NCBI GenBank assembly: GCA_963978895.1
Contig: OZ022243.1
Location: 14,486,765 to 14,550,764, forward strand
Reading direction: 5' to 3'
Length of the DNA stretch: 64,000 nt
Source of the DNA: Erpobdella octoculata
Taxonomy: Eukaryota > Annelida > Clitellata > Hirudinida > Erpobdellidae
Positions 1 to 64,000 of this stretch are shown here, in pieces. A model generated the notes under the pieces. The model saw nothing but the letters and a program-made list of their open reading frames with translations. It had not been told where the DNA came from and did not search any database. Position 1 is the first letter of the stretch, and each line of letters begins with the position of its first letter. Position numbers and translations under genes: made by a program.

Positions 1-324
1 ATGTATGTATGTATGTATGTATGTATGTATGTATGTATGTATGTATGTATGTATGTATGTATGTATGTATGTATGTATGTATGTATGTATGTATGTATGT
101 ATGTATGTATGTATGTATGTATGTATGTATGTATGTATGTATGTATGTATGTATGTATGTATGTATGTATGTATGTATGTATGTATGTATGTATGTATGT
201 ATGTATGTATGTATGTATGTATGTATGTATGTATGTATGTATGTATGTATGTATGTATGTATGTATGTATGTATGTATGTATGTATGTATATATGTATGT
301 ATGTAAGTATGTATGTATGCGTAA
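1..324. repeat. (ATGT)n microsatellite
   Basis: About 80 tandem ATGT units, nearly perfect except a few substitutions after 289. It continues past the left edge of the window. It opens all three forward frames as MYVC repeats, which are not genes. Confidence 0.98.
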
Positions 325-1019
325 AATAATATATATTCAGATTTAATCAAATACGTCATTTTTGACGGGCTCACTCTAGTAAATATATATTATGTATATT
401 AGTAAAAAAAAATTAAAAAAAAAATTTTCTTTGCCTCTTTATCTGAGTCAACGAACTGAAATTTTTGAATCTAAAACAACCGTTACTCTCAATCTGGTTA
501 ATTATTTTGGTCCTCTGGCGACTTATAAATAAATATCCGTACTATTTAGTTATTTTTGACCTCTGGCGACTTATACATAAACAACTTATTAATTGATCTA
601 AGGTCTAATTCATGTCGAAAACATATAATTCATGTATTGTCATGATGTCTTAACCAATAAACTTATAGGCCAGTTATACGTCTCACAACGGTCGCACGAT
701 GTTATCGCAACATTTTGCCAACGTCTTGTCAATTGACATCTTATTGTCAAATGACATTTTGTTCTCGAGATGGATTGTACTTGTACACGTATTTTCTTTC
801 CGATATTTTGTTCTATAACCAGAAATCAGAAAATACGAATTTGAAATTCATTTAAGTGCACGAAATAATATTAAATATTATTTTTCAAGAAAAAAGTCAG
901 AATAAACGTTCAACAACTTGCTTTGAAAGAAAAACTTAAAATAAACTTCTAGATTTATTTGTTCTGTTTTCATTGTATTTCCATCAAATAAATTATGTTA
1001 AGTTTAATCCATCACCAGG
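325..1019. other. Region upstream of the MYCBP2 start, no gene seen
   Basis: AT-rich, with stops in all frames. It holds a direct repeat of CCTCTGGCGACTTATA at 512-527 and 560-575. No promoter motif can be called with confidence. Confidence 0.6.
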
Positions 1020-1086
1020 AACGTAGTCGCGCGGTTGCGTCTTCGTAAGCTTAGGAGTGAGGAGATTGTCTTCATCGCCGCTAAAG
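1020..1086 (+). promoter_or_regulatory. Probable 5' UTR and start context of the MYCBP2 homologue
   Basis: A short stretch noticeably richer in CpG than its AT-rich surroundings leads directly into the start codon at 1087. The start context has A at -3 and G at +4, favourable for initiation. I see no clear TATA box or initiator. The transcription start itself is not visible, and an upstream non-coding exon is possible. Confidence 0.4.
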
Positions 1087-51829
<50,743 letters not shown>

Positions 51830-51978
51830 GTTAGTTTTTGTATCTACTTCATTATATTATTGAATTTTTGTTAACTATAGGATGACTGAAAATTGTTTTA
51901 GTATAAACAATTCTACTGCTAAATTCAAGCATTATTTCTGTAAAATTTTTTATGCTTTTCAAGTTTGGTGGTTAATGG

Positions 51979-52212
<234 letters not shown>

Positions 52213-52737
52213 GGTATATAGGAGATTAACGAATTATCGCTCCGAACGGAAGTGATTTAGAGTTTTCTGAATCTTTTGATGGATCCTTCACGAGATCTAC
52301 AATCTATTTTTATCTCCATTGTTCTTTCCACTATCACTATTAATTTGTTAAAAAATGCCATTCTATTGCTGCGTTTAAAGTTGTTCAATTACTTGGAAGA
52401 ATAATTCTAATTGTGTTTTTCATTGGCAAGAATCAACAAAAATTCATTTAACTAATTCTATAAATTACTGTATAATGTGAACTAAATACTATCAGCAGTG
52501 CCATATTTAGGCAAATAGACGTACTGAAACCAAACGAATAAAACTTATTTAAAGTTTTTCTGGAAAAAATAATATTGTGAATTTTCTAAAATTGAATATT
52601 TTTTAATAAATAAATAATTGTTTTTTGGATCAATTGTTTTAGTCTAGTTATTATGATTGTCTCTCACGTATAGTTCTTGGTTTTATGGATCCCAAACAAC
52701 TAAACATACCTCCGTGTCTTCCGGATATATGTGTGTG

Positions 52738-56151
<3,414 letters not shown>

Positions 56152-56171
56152 TTTTCGATCTGCCTAAGGAC

Positions 56172-57318
56172 CATATATAAAATTTTAATTTTAATTGATT
56201 ATTGAAACGGATTATTTTACGCATCAACATGGATACAGAATTTTTTTTAGAAAAAAACTGGCCGAGTTTCGGACAAGGTAACCGCTCATTAGTAGCTTCA
56301 AAAATTCTTCACGAGTGGTGCGGCAAGATTTCTTCTCTGGTTTTGTTGCTGTCCGAGCGAGTCACGCTCTTAGAGACCAAAGAGAAAGACAATTTAACTG
56401 TGATCAAGAAGCTGACCACAGAATTAACAGCAGCAAAATCATTGAAACCTCCGACTATCGGCAACGATTGGGTTCAGGTAGTTAAATCAGGTGGCAGAAA
56501 ATCAAAACAGCCAGCTGCAGAGTTAGTAGTTGTGAATGCTTCCATGAATGAACTGAATGATAGAGAGAAAAGAAAGAAAAATGTTATCGTTTACGGAGTT
56601 CCGGAACCGTCGTGTGCAGTGCAAGTTGACAAAAGATCTGAAGACGAAAAGTTTGTAAAAGATCTTTTTTGCCCATTAGGCAAGTCTGAGGTAAAACCAG
56701 TTTACATAAAGAGATTAAGATCTAAATATCAAGCAAAACCGGGTCCAATCCTCGTGGAACTAACTGATGCAAGTCTCAGAAACCCGATCCTCTTGGCAGC
56801 TAAAGGTTTGAGAAGCAACAGTACGTACAAGTCCGTTTATATCAGCTCGGATTTGACAGAGGCAGAAAGACAATTAGACTACCAGTTGAGGCTACAAGAC
56901 CGCCGTTCGAAAGGTGACCTGATCGATCAGTTCAAAATTTCCCGCAACATTGACGACGTCAGCTTTTTCGTTCCGCAAACTCGAGCAGCCGGTCACACGG
57001 CATACGACCTGCATGGCCACAACTGCAAATTGGAGCGCCAGTATTTCAGAGGTTGCGAAGAGCGATACAATTTCTTCACAAACCGGATTGTCGCTCCATG
57101 GAATGCGCTTACGCAATACACAATTGACGCCCCGACAGTAAACGCTTTCAAGGATCGCATCTCTTAGGAGTCGTGAGTCCTCCAGCCTGTGTCAGTATAG
57201 AGGAACCTGATGTAGCTCCTCTTCATAAAAAATATAACTTTCAGACTTATTAATTTTGTATTGCTAGATTCTATAGACGTTTTTTATATTTTTGGTTCTG
57301 ATAATAAACAAATTCAAT
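56172..57318 (+). mobile_element. CR1/L2-like LINE, internally deleted (ORF1 joined to ORF2 tail)
   Basis: Carries a complete-looking ORF1 start and the last ~85 codons of ORF2 in one frame; RT and endonuclease are gone. The 3' UTR ends AATAAACAAATTCAATTT against an AT tract, as in the LINE at 48577. Confidence 0.85.
56229..57167 (+). CDS. LINE ORF1p fused in frame to the ORF2 C-terminal tail
   Basis: From MDTEFFLEKNWPSFGQGNRS (an in-frame Met at 56202 lies upstream). Residues about 30-75 are a probable coiled coil (SSLVLLLSERVTLLETKEKD). Then EKRKKNVIVYGVPEPS, FVKDLFCPLGKSEVKPVYIK and GPILVELTDASLRNPILLAA: the RNA-binding ORF1 core. Next ISSDLTEAERQLDYQLRLQD, the usual end of ORF1. At about 56900 the sequence changes to RSKGDLIDQFKISRNIDDVS, GCEERYNFFTNRIVAPWNAL, homologous to the ORF2 tail at 48718-49000. 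No stop or frameshift in 313 codons. Possibly still translated. Confidence 0.85.
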   Translation: MDTEFFLEKNWPSFGQGNRSLVASKILHEWCGKISSLVLLLSERVTLLETKEKDNLTVIKKLTTELTAAKSLKPPTIGNDWVQVVKSGGRKSKQPAAELVVVNASMNELNDREKRKKNVIVYGVPEPSCAVQVDKRSEDEKFVKDLFCPLGKSEVKPVYIKRLRSKYQAKPGPILVELTDASLRNPILLAAKGLRSNSTYKSVYISSDLTEAERQLDYQLRLQDRRSKGDLIDQFKISRNIDDVSFFVPQTRAAGHTAYDLHGHNCKLERQYFRGCEERYNFFTNRIVAPWNALTQYTIDAPTVNAFKDRIS

Positions 57319-57530
57319 TTATATATATATATATATATCTATATATATATAAAAATGAATGTTTGTATGTATGTATGTATATAGGTATTGTATTCATGCA
57401 TTGCTACACCATTCATCCGATGGTAATGAAATTTTCACACAACCTTGAGAGTCAAGGGGAATCAAATATAGAGAAAAATTTTTTGAAATCCGTCACAAAA
57501 TGAGCGGAGCGGAGCGGGTGAGCGAGCGGG

Positions 57531-57576
<46 letters not shown>

Positions 57577-57597
57577 ATGTGCGTATGTATGTGTGTA

Positions 57598-57646
57598 TTT
57601 TTTTTTTTTATTATAGTTTATAGTCTTTTACACCATGTGTTTTAAT
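57598..57646 (-). mobile_element. Truncated retroposon RetA inserted in Helitron B
   Basis: A T-run followed by ATTATAGTTTATAGTCTTTT and ACACCATGTGTTTTAAT is the reverse of the RetA tail at 4860-4955. It is flanked by the 9-bp duplication ATGTGTGTA (57589-57597 and 57647-57655). Helitron A has a single ATGTGTGTA at the same point, so the insertion is defined exactly. Confidence 0.85.
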
Positions 57647-58204
57647 ATGTGTGTATGTATGTATGTGTATGTGCATGTATGTGTGTCTGTGTGTGTGTGT
57701 TTATGTATGTACTAGCGGAGATACCCGGCGTTGCCCGGGTTTTTTAGAGGTTTTTCTAATGTTTGTCTCTTTCTCTCCCGTTTCCTTTCCCACCTGCTTT
57801 CCCACTCCTGTTCGCTTTCCCGTTTTCGGTCGTTTTCCCGCTGCCGGTCGCTTTTCCGCTGCCGGTCGCTTTCCCGCTCCCGGTCGTTTTCCCGTTCCCG
57901 GTCGCTGTCCCATTCCCGCTCACGTTTGCTCTCCCATTCCCGCTCACGCTTGCTTTTCCGTTCCCGCTCGCTGTCCATGCCGGGTCGCTTTCCCGTTTCT
58001 ATAATAGACAAACTAACCCACAAACATTCATATATATATAGTCTTAGCAAATCTATTTTACGTTTTATAGGCTAACAGAAGTTATGAAAGAATGGAAGAG
58101 AGAAAATGAGCGTGAACGGGAACGGGAGAGCAACCGCGACCGGGAATGGGAGAGCAAGCATGATCGGGAATGGGAGAGCAAGCATGACCGGGAACGGGAG
58201 AGCA

Positions 58205-58475
58205 AGCGTGAGCGGGAACGGGAAAGCGACCGGGAACGGGAAAGCGACCGGGAACGGAAAAGCGACCGGGAACGGAAAAGCGACCGGGAACGGGAAAGCG
58301 ACCGGGAACGGAAAAGCGACCGGGAACGGGAAAGCGACCGGGAACGCGGAAAGCGACGGGAACGCGGAAAGCGACCGGGAACGCGGAAAGCGACCGGGAA
58401 CGCGGAAAGCGACCGGGAACGCGGAAAGCGACCGGGAACGCGGAAAGCGACCGGGAACACGGAAAGCGACTGGAA
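58205..58475. repeat. 18-bp minisatellite inside Helitron B
   Basis: GGGAAAGCGACCGGGAAC units; the second half uses a variant with GCGGAAAGCGACCGGGAA. Strong purine bias on the + strand. Confidence 0.92.
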
Positions 58476-58690
58476 TCGGGAGAGCAAGCTTGGAAGGAAA
58501 CGCGAGCAAGAGAGAAAATCGATAACAAAACTTCTGAGCGGGAAAGCGATCGGGAGCTGGAAAACGACCGAGAGCGGAAAAGCGACCGGGAACGCGACGA
58601 AAACGGGAAAGTGGAGAAGGAAACGGGAGCGAGAGAGACAAACATTAGAAAACCTCTAAAAACCCCGGGCAACGCCGGGTAACCCCGCTA

Positions 58691-58724
<34 letters not shown>

Positions 58725-58727
<3 letters not shown>

Positions 58728-60856
58728 GGTTTGCCTTAGGCAGATGGAAAAAAAAATTTTTCTTTATCTCCCACCCTTCTATCCTGTTTTCCTTATTTTT
58801 AAAAAAATTCCTACAAAAGAAATTCATGGTCAGAATATGTTTAAGGTATGCTCAAATCTGTTAAAGTTTGAAAACAATCTGAAATTATAGAAAAAATAAA
58901 TTTCGGTAAATTGTGAAACAAATGAGAAAAAAGTGTATTGCCTCATTCATATATGACACAATAACTCCATATAATTGATAAAATGTAATAAAATAGCAGT
59001 TATATCATTGTACTGACACCTGACCCATTGGCTCCAAAACGTGGAAAGATCAACATTTTAACACCATCTGTCCTCATAACACTTGACCGGTCAAAGATAA
59101 GCGATCGTCGTGCAGTCCAGATAATAGCTCCCATCATCAGGGCAAAGCATTGAAGAGTACACAATTAATCGGTCGTCTATTCGTCTAGACAAGCAGCCGA
59201 GATTAAAGCCAAGTTCAACCCTCAGAAACCAATGCAGCTACACTGGGACGGCAAGCTGATAGAAGATCTCATTGGTGATATGAAAGTTGATAGATTACCG
59301 ATTATAGTTTCAGGATTTGGCATTGAACAGCTTCTTGCTATTCCTCAGTTACTTTCTGGAACTGGTCAGGCAATGGCAGATGCAATGATCAAAGTTGTGA
59401 CAGCTTGGGACATTAAAGACTGCATCAAAGCTCTAAGCTTTGATACCACTTCTAGCAACACTTGGGTGAAAAGCGGTGCCTGTGTGCTCATTAAAAAACA
59501 CCTCAAAGAAAAGTTCTCTGCCTGGCTTGTAGACATCACATCCATGAAATTTTATTGGAGGAAGCATTTAGCATCACGATGGGGCCATCCACATCCAGTG
59601 GTCCAGAGATCCTAATTTTCAAGCGTTTCAAGGCATACAGGCCTAACATCGTGAACAATGATTACAAGCCTGGAGTCGAAGACACTGTCGTTGCTGTTGC
59701 ATTGGTCGATGTTTCTGCTGATGTGAAAGAGTTTGTAATCAGCCAACTTGAACCGACGCATCTACGAGATGACTATCGTGAGCTACTAGAGCTTACACTG
59801 ATTTTCTTGGGAGGTTCACCACTTGTGGAATGTCCTTCAGAAAGCCTGGTGCCATCCACCGTGAAGATCTTCATTTTCAAAGAATCTGACTTCAAACTGA
59901 CGAAAAGAGAGATTCAAAATCTTGGAAGCTTTTGTGTGTTAGCGTTTATCTGGAGTCATGGTTTCTGGGCCACCTCCCAACTGCAGCTCCAGCCAATGAT
60001 TTGCAGCTGCTAAAGCTTCTTGAAGCAACTGGATCGCCAGCATTCAAAGGTGCCCTAAGAAAACTATGCGGACAACTCTGATATTTGAGTGAAGAGCTGG
60101 TATCATTTGCTTTTTTTGACAGAAATGTTAACTCATCTGAGAAATCGACAATGGTTAAACGCCTAAGTCGCGATGGGACAAAGGATCCACCAAAACGTAC
60201 ATCTCTTGATCAATCTAAGATTCCAGATTTAAGACTACGAGACTTCGTGACAAAGAATACGCTTCTTTTCTTTGAAATTCTCAACATTCCAGACTCCTTC
60301 TTGGAAGCAGATCCTGAAACTTGGGTGACAAATACTGACTACCTGCAAGCAGAGGCGGTTGTTCATGAGCTGCGCGTAGTCAACGACACTCAGAGCGAGG
60401 AGTTGAGTTGATGCAAGAATACAATGCTTTGTTGACTAAACTAAAGATGAAGAGCAAACACAATTCACTCAACAAGTTGTGAAAGAACATTGCAAGCTCT
60501 ACCCAGATTCCAACAAAGCATCTCTAATGCAGGGTCTTGCATCCCTACAATTAACTGATTAAATGCTGAACAGTATACCAAGTCAACTTAGAAAAATCGG
60601 CGGATATAATTGAAGTTTTGAACAATAATGAATTATTGACTGATGCTAATATTCATAATATTGCGACATTGTCCACATTTAGTTTGTATTTTACCAAATA
60701 CTTTTTCGTGTTTGCATTAGTTCATTTTGTTTTCACTATTTATACAAAATACACATAAGCATGTAAATCTTGTTGACAAAAAATAGTATATTGATTAAAA
60801 AGATAAATTTCGTATATAGTTGAAAACATAATTGCATTGAGCATACCCTAAATATT
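58725..60856 (+). mobile_element. TIR transposon of the unnamed DDE-like family, copy 2
   Basis: Left end GGGTTTGCCTTAGGCAG after TTA at 58726; right end (reverse) GGGTATGCTCAATGC before TAA near 60849. TA may be the target duplication. Ends and protein match copy 1 at 54757-56031 in opposite orientation. Confidence 0.7.
59232..60411 (+). pseudogene. Transposase-like protein of the unnamed family, copy 2
   Basis: MQLHWDGKLIEDLIGDMKVD RLPIIVSG, QLLAIPQLLSGTGQAMADAM, ALSFDTTSSNTWVKSGACVL; frameshift near 59530; then EEAFSITMGPSTSSGPEILI FKRFKAY, LVDVSADVKEFVISQLEPTH, LRDDYRELLELTLIFLGG; frameshift near 59980; then VSFAFFDRNVNSSEKSTMVK, LRLRDFVTKNTLLFFEILNI, FLEADPETWVTN. It gives the C-terminal half that copy 1 lacks. 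Confidence 0.72.
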
Positions 60857-60950
60857 GTCAGATCATTGAAATTTTTGACCCATAATAGTTTCTACCTAGG
60901 AGGAACATATTGGGAGAGTGGGAGGCAAATATTTTGAAAGTTGAAATATA

Positions 60951-61889
60951 CAGTGTTGGAAAAAGTACTGTGTTTCAGTACTTAAGTAAAAGTACAAGTA
61001 ACGCCTCAAAAAGTTACTTAAGTAAAAGTAAAAGTATTTGCTAAAAAATGTACTTAAGTAAAAGTAAAAAGTAACAGAACTTTAAAATTACTTTTAAAGT
61101 AAAAAGTAAAAGTACTCAAGCCGCTTTTTGTAATGGTTATTCGTCAATCATCTAACTCTATTTTATCATAATTCCATTGTCTTTCAAATGCTACTGCGTT
61201 GATAAAACTGATAAACTAATTGGTAACACGCAAACTAATGAAAAAATTCTATTTTTACGTGCCTTTTTGTCAATTTTTCGTATTTCGATACATGCGCTGA
61301 ATGCACGCGTATCACGTGTTTCTTCAAGTTTGACGGAGAATTGTGGAATGCTAAACGCATAATTACTTTACTTTAGGTTTGCCCAGCAAGCATGCGAACC
61401 TGAACGTTTTAGAAATCTGAACATTTTAACTAAATATGGCCATGGACGTTCTTTATTAAGTTCATTGTTGTTACGCGCCTATCATCGCCACCTTCGCTCC
61501 TTTGGAAGATTCCATTAATAGTAGGTAATCTCGAACAATTTGGTACACCAAAACAAGTATGACCGCGAAAATCTTAGCTCCACCCACAAGCTTCAATACT
61601 ACTAACTACTAACATAAAAGTAAAATGGGGTTCGAAAATGCATACGTTAATAATCATAGATAATTAATACAACATCGATTTAGACTTTATGTCGTTTTAT
61701 TAATTTTTTACAGTACTTTGTAACGGTTTGTCCTAGAAAAGTAACGAAGTAAAAGTAAGTCCGAAAATATTACTTCGTTACAAGTAAAAAGTACTGAAAA
61801 TAATCTGTACTCCGTTACAGGCAAAAAGTACGTCTGATGTACTTAAGTAAAGTAACGCGTTACTTTTACTTCGTTACCGAACAACACTG
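60951..61889. mobile_element. hAT-type MITE
   Basis: Ends CAGTGTTGGAAAAAGTACTG and (reverse) CAGTGTTGTTCGGTAACGAA with the exact duplication GAAATATA at 60943-60950 and 61890-61897. AAGTAAAAGTA and GTTACTT repeats crowd both ends. No transposase. Confidence 0.94.
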
Positions 61890-61890
61890 G

Positions 61891-61925
<35 letters not shown>

Positions 61926-61974
61926 TATATATATATATATATAGATATATATATATATATATTTATATATATAT
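61891..61974. repeat. (AT)n microsatellite
   Basis: AT tract with GA steps between the hAT MITE and PLE-4. Confidence 0.96.
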
Positions 61975-62099
61975 GTTCTTTTAGGCATGCTCTGTTAAAA
62001 ATGATAGACCACTTTGCGTTGATACGTTTTTTCACCAAGCTTTCAAAATCTCTTGAATTCATGATAACTCCGCTTTTTAAATAGATTTATTAAAAACGA

Positions 62100-62141
62100 G
62101 GGCTGACCGATCGGTTTCGCAGAAAAGCATCTTCGGAGCCC
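62100..62141 (-). ncRNA. Hammerhead-ribozyme-like motif (PLE-4)
   Basis: Minus strand: stem I GGGCT/AGCCC, core CCGAAGA (canonical CTGANGA, so U4 is C), extra T, short stem II GC/GC with a TTTTCT loop, GAAA, stem III CCGA/TCGG, then TC at the cleavage position. The core change and weak stem II suggest it is inactive. Confidence 0.55.
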
Positions 62142-62416
62142 TTTAAATTACGAAGTTAAAATGTATTTACTATAATGCGAAAATAGAATGAAACTATAAA
62201 ACGACAAGAATAAATGTTAATGAAAACTGAAATAGAAAAACAACGTATGGAAAGTGGAAAGCAAGATATAAAATGTAGGTAACTAACGTACAAGATTAGT
62301 AAAAACCGAAGCGGAAAATAATTGTAAACAAAACGAAAACATGGCGATAGTGGCCGCGGCGCAGGTATTTACGCAACTATGCGCTAGGTAATTGTTGTCA
62401 GGTGCGCGCAATCAGG

Positions 62417-63100
62417 CTAGGTACGTCTACCGCGTCGTATTGTTATATTAACGTTGTTGACAAGTCGAGCAAATAGCTGGAAAGAAGACACGGACTCCAC
62501 CGGAAGACGGTCATCGGACAAGTCACCAACGCCGCGGCTACGCACGCTTTCCGGACTGGAGTTATCACGTGATGGGGATCCATGGACGGGACACAAGCCC
62601 TGGCCATCGTTGCCGACGACGTCGGCGATCGGAAGGTGAGCAGGAGTAAGAGGGCCGACTCCTTGGTTGCCACGAGAAATAAAGTTGTCCTCGCCGCTCG
62701 CCAATGAAACCAGATGAACATTGTTAAGAACATCGGTTGTCGGAGTCGGAGAACAAATGGCGATTAGAGTGTCTTCTTCTGGGTCACCAAAAGAAACGGA
62801 ATTGTTTTCGCCGGTGGCCATCTGAACTTCTTTAACTTCATTAAGAACATCTGTAGTTTGATGGCTAACGGTAATTGGAGTGTCAACTTCTTGGTCACTA
62901 CAAGAAGCGGAATTGTCTTCGCTGCATACGGCCAGATCTTGGTCGATGTTGCCAAGAACGTCGGCAGACGGAAGGCAAGTGGTGATTACAGGGTCGACTG
63001 GTCTGTCGCCACAGGAAGTAGAAACCACCTCACCACCGACTTTTGAAACATGAGAGTGAGCGCACACATTCGAAGTATGGCGTGGCTCATCCGCACGCGA
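62417..63100 (-). pseudogene. Putative PLE C-terminal tail with internal repeats
   Basis: Open frame with no known domain. It contains four diverged repeats of about 35-40 residues with the theme D-VDP-IT-CLPSADVLGN...EDNS-SC-D (PVITTCLPSADVLGN, TPITVSHQTTDVLNE, TLIAICSPTPTTDVLNN, GPLTPAHLPIADVVGN). It ends FARLVNNVNITIRRGRRT. Assignment to a PLE rests on its position before the ribozyme. The apparent start at 63259 lies in a minisatellite and is not real. Confidence 0.45.
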
Positions 63101-63120
63101 AGTCGTTTCACTTGCGGAGT

Positions 63121-63250
63121 TATGACAACTGATCCCAGGACAACTGATCCCAGTACAACTGATCCCACGGACAACTGATCCCACGGACAACTGATCCCAG
63201 TACAACTGATCCCACGGACAACTGATCCCACGGACAACTGATCCCATAGA
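63121..63250 (-). repeat. GGGATCAGTTGTCC minisatellite, left arm
   Basis: Eight units of GGGATCAGTTGTCCGT-type sequence (period 15-16 bp) on the minus strand, inverted relative to the array at 63884-64000. Confidence 0.93.
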
Positions 63251-63883
63251 CATAAGCAACTCATTTTTTAACTGATTTTTGACGACAATAGTGGTGGTGA
63301 TGATGCTTACGTAGCCAGCTTACGATAGCTGGCTGCATACGATAACGGTGGTGGTGATAATGATATTGGCTACTCCAGTTAGTAAACGGAGAAATAATAT
63401 TTACTATTTAGTATAAGCGCACGAGGGCAAGATACACAGTCGAAATGAAATTGACAAGTTCGTATTACTTCATCGTTTCACTCCTTTCTGCGTGAAGTTC
63501 ATAATGAGAAATGGAACCGTGCCAATCCAAAAATAATAGAGCTTAGCTCATTTTAGAAGTTGTTTTTTTCGAAGATGTGAATTAAATGAATTAATGAAGA
63601 CACTCCAACATTAATTCTTATTGGCTTATTTAGGAGTCCATGACTAGGACCATCACAACAGCATCCAAACATACTCATACATATATACATACATACATAC
63701 ATACATACATACATACATACATACATACATACATACATACATACATACGACATACATACATACATACATACATACATACATACATACATACATACATACA
63801 TACATGCACATACATTCATACATACCAACAGAAATCGGAAATGATGTATGTAGAAACAGTGAAATATAAAATGATGCAGAAAT
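63251..63883. other. Region between inverted minisatellites
   Basis: No gene. Contains an imperfect hairpin TAGCCAGCTTACGATAGCTGGCT near 63311-63333 and an (ATAC)n tract at about 63679-63806. Confidence 0.5.
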
Positions 63884-64000
63884 GGGATCAGTTGTCTATG
63901 GGATCAGTTGTACATGGGATCGGTTGTCTGTGGGATCAGTTGTCGGTGGGATCAGTTATCCCGGGATCAGTTGTCATGGGATCAGTTGTCCTGGGATCAG
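63884..64000 (+). repeat. GGGATCAGTTGTCC minisatellite, right arm
   Basis: Eight units (the last partial at the window edge) in the opposite sense to the left arm, with variants TATG, ACATG, GGTG between cores. It probably continues past the window. Confidence 0.93.

Larger units (their letters stand above)
57338..58691 (+). mobile_element. Composite non-autonomous Helitron B
   Basis: 5' TCTATATATATATAAAAATG after A; 3' hairpin CCCGG-GCAACG-CCGGG (58664-58679), spacer, CTAG at 58688-58691 and T. Collinear with Helitron A over its whole length, including the internal inverted Helitron end (CTAG at 57712, hairpin after it) and both minisatellite arrays. It differs by array length and a small retroposon insertion at 57598-57646. 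No Rep/helicase. Confidence 0.87.
61975..63120 (-). mobile_element. Penelope-like element copy PLE-4, 3' half with ribozyme
   Basis: Minus strand: a Ser/Asp-rich ORF tail (about 63100 to 62417), a 3' region, a hammerhead-like fold at 62141-62100, then a new ORF start at 62062 (MNSRDFESLVKKRINAKWSI, IFNRACLKEH) running into (AT)n. The same order is seen in PLE-1 and PLE-2. Confidence 0.6.

Noticed and set aside
1..346. Three overlapping open frames of MYVC repeats
   Set aside because: They are the three readings of an ATGT microsatellite.
62417..63264. Start codon at 63259 for a 280-codon protein
   Set aside because: The first 45 codons are the GGGATCAGTTGTCC minisatellite; only the later part looks like former coding sequence.

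Overview
This is animal nuclear DNA, visibly AT-rich, from an invertebrate that I cannot place more precisely. The case for an animal is one recognisable gene with many small exons, GT-AG introns and an orthology-level match to MYCBP2/highwire/RPM-1, plus typical metazoan transposons: hAT, piggyBac, mariner, Helitron, Penelope-like and CR1/L2-like elements.

The only host gene I can support runs on the + strand. Twenty-six exons between 1087 and 51829 encode the N-terminal third of a PHR-family (PAM/Highwire/RPM-1) E3 ubiquitin ligase. Coding lengths sum to 3,507 nt (1,169 codons), and the phase is compatible at all 25 junctions. In order they encode a short start exon, a basic linker, an N-terminal helical region, RCC1-type repeats split by an acidic linker and a cysteine-rich insert, and the first part of PHR domain 1. 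The window ends inside the gene: no further exon is seen from 51830 to 64000, so the next intron is at least 12 kb.

Almost everything else is intron filled with mobile DNA, much of it nested. Layout: 1-330 ATGT microsatellite; 1087-7159 exons 1-8 interleaved with a Penelope-like (PLE) remnant, a composite Helitron and Helitron fragments; 7160-13238 an intron with Helitron, CR1-like and hAT debris; 13239-14540 exons 9-12; 14678-19155 a hAT element that contains a piggyBac element and a second hAT, itself hit by a LINE tail; 19219-21218 exons 13-17; 22301-23980 a mariner split by a hAT MITE; 25256-28329 exons 18-21; 28879-30717 a second piggyBac; 33517-33648 exon 22; 33649-50688 a 17-kb intron (apparent GC donor) packed with hATs, a third piggyBac, a solo LTR, PLE, CR1-like and unclassified TIR transposons chained through (AT)n tracts; 50689-51829 exons 23-26; 51830-64000 an intron with PLE, two copies of an unrecognised transposase family, a CR1-like ORF1/ORF2 deletion fusion, the second composite Helitron, a hAT MITE and an inverted minisatellite pair.

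The points most worth following are three hammerhead-ribozyme-like folds in three PLE copies, all with the same one-base departure from the canonical core; a 320-codon open frame joining LINE ORF1 to the tail of ORF2; duplicate composite Helitrons in which one serves as the empty site for a retroposon insertion in the other; and transposon boundaries fixed by exact target-site duplications. Exons and boundaries were read by eye. Family names rest on recognised motifs, not on a database search.
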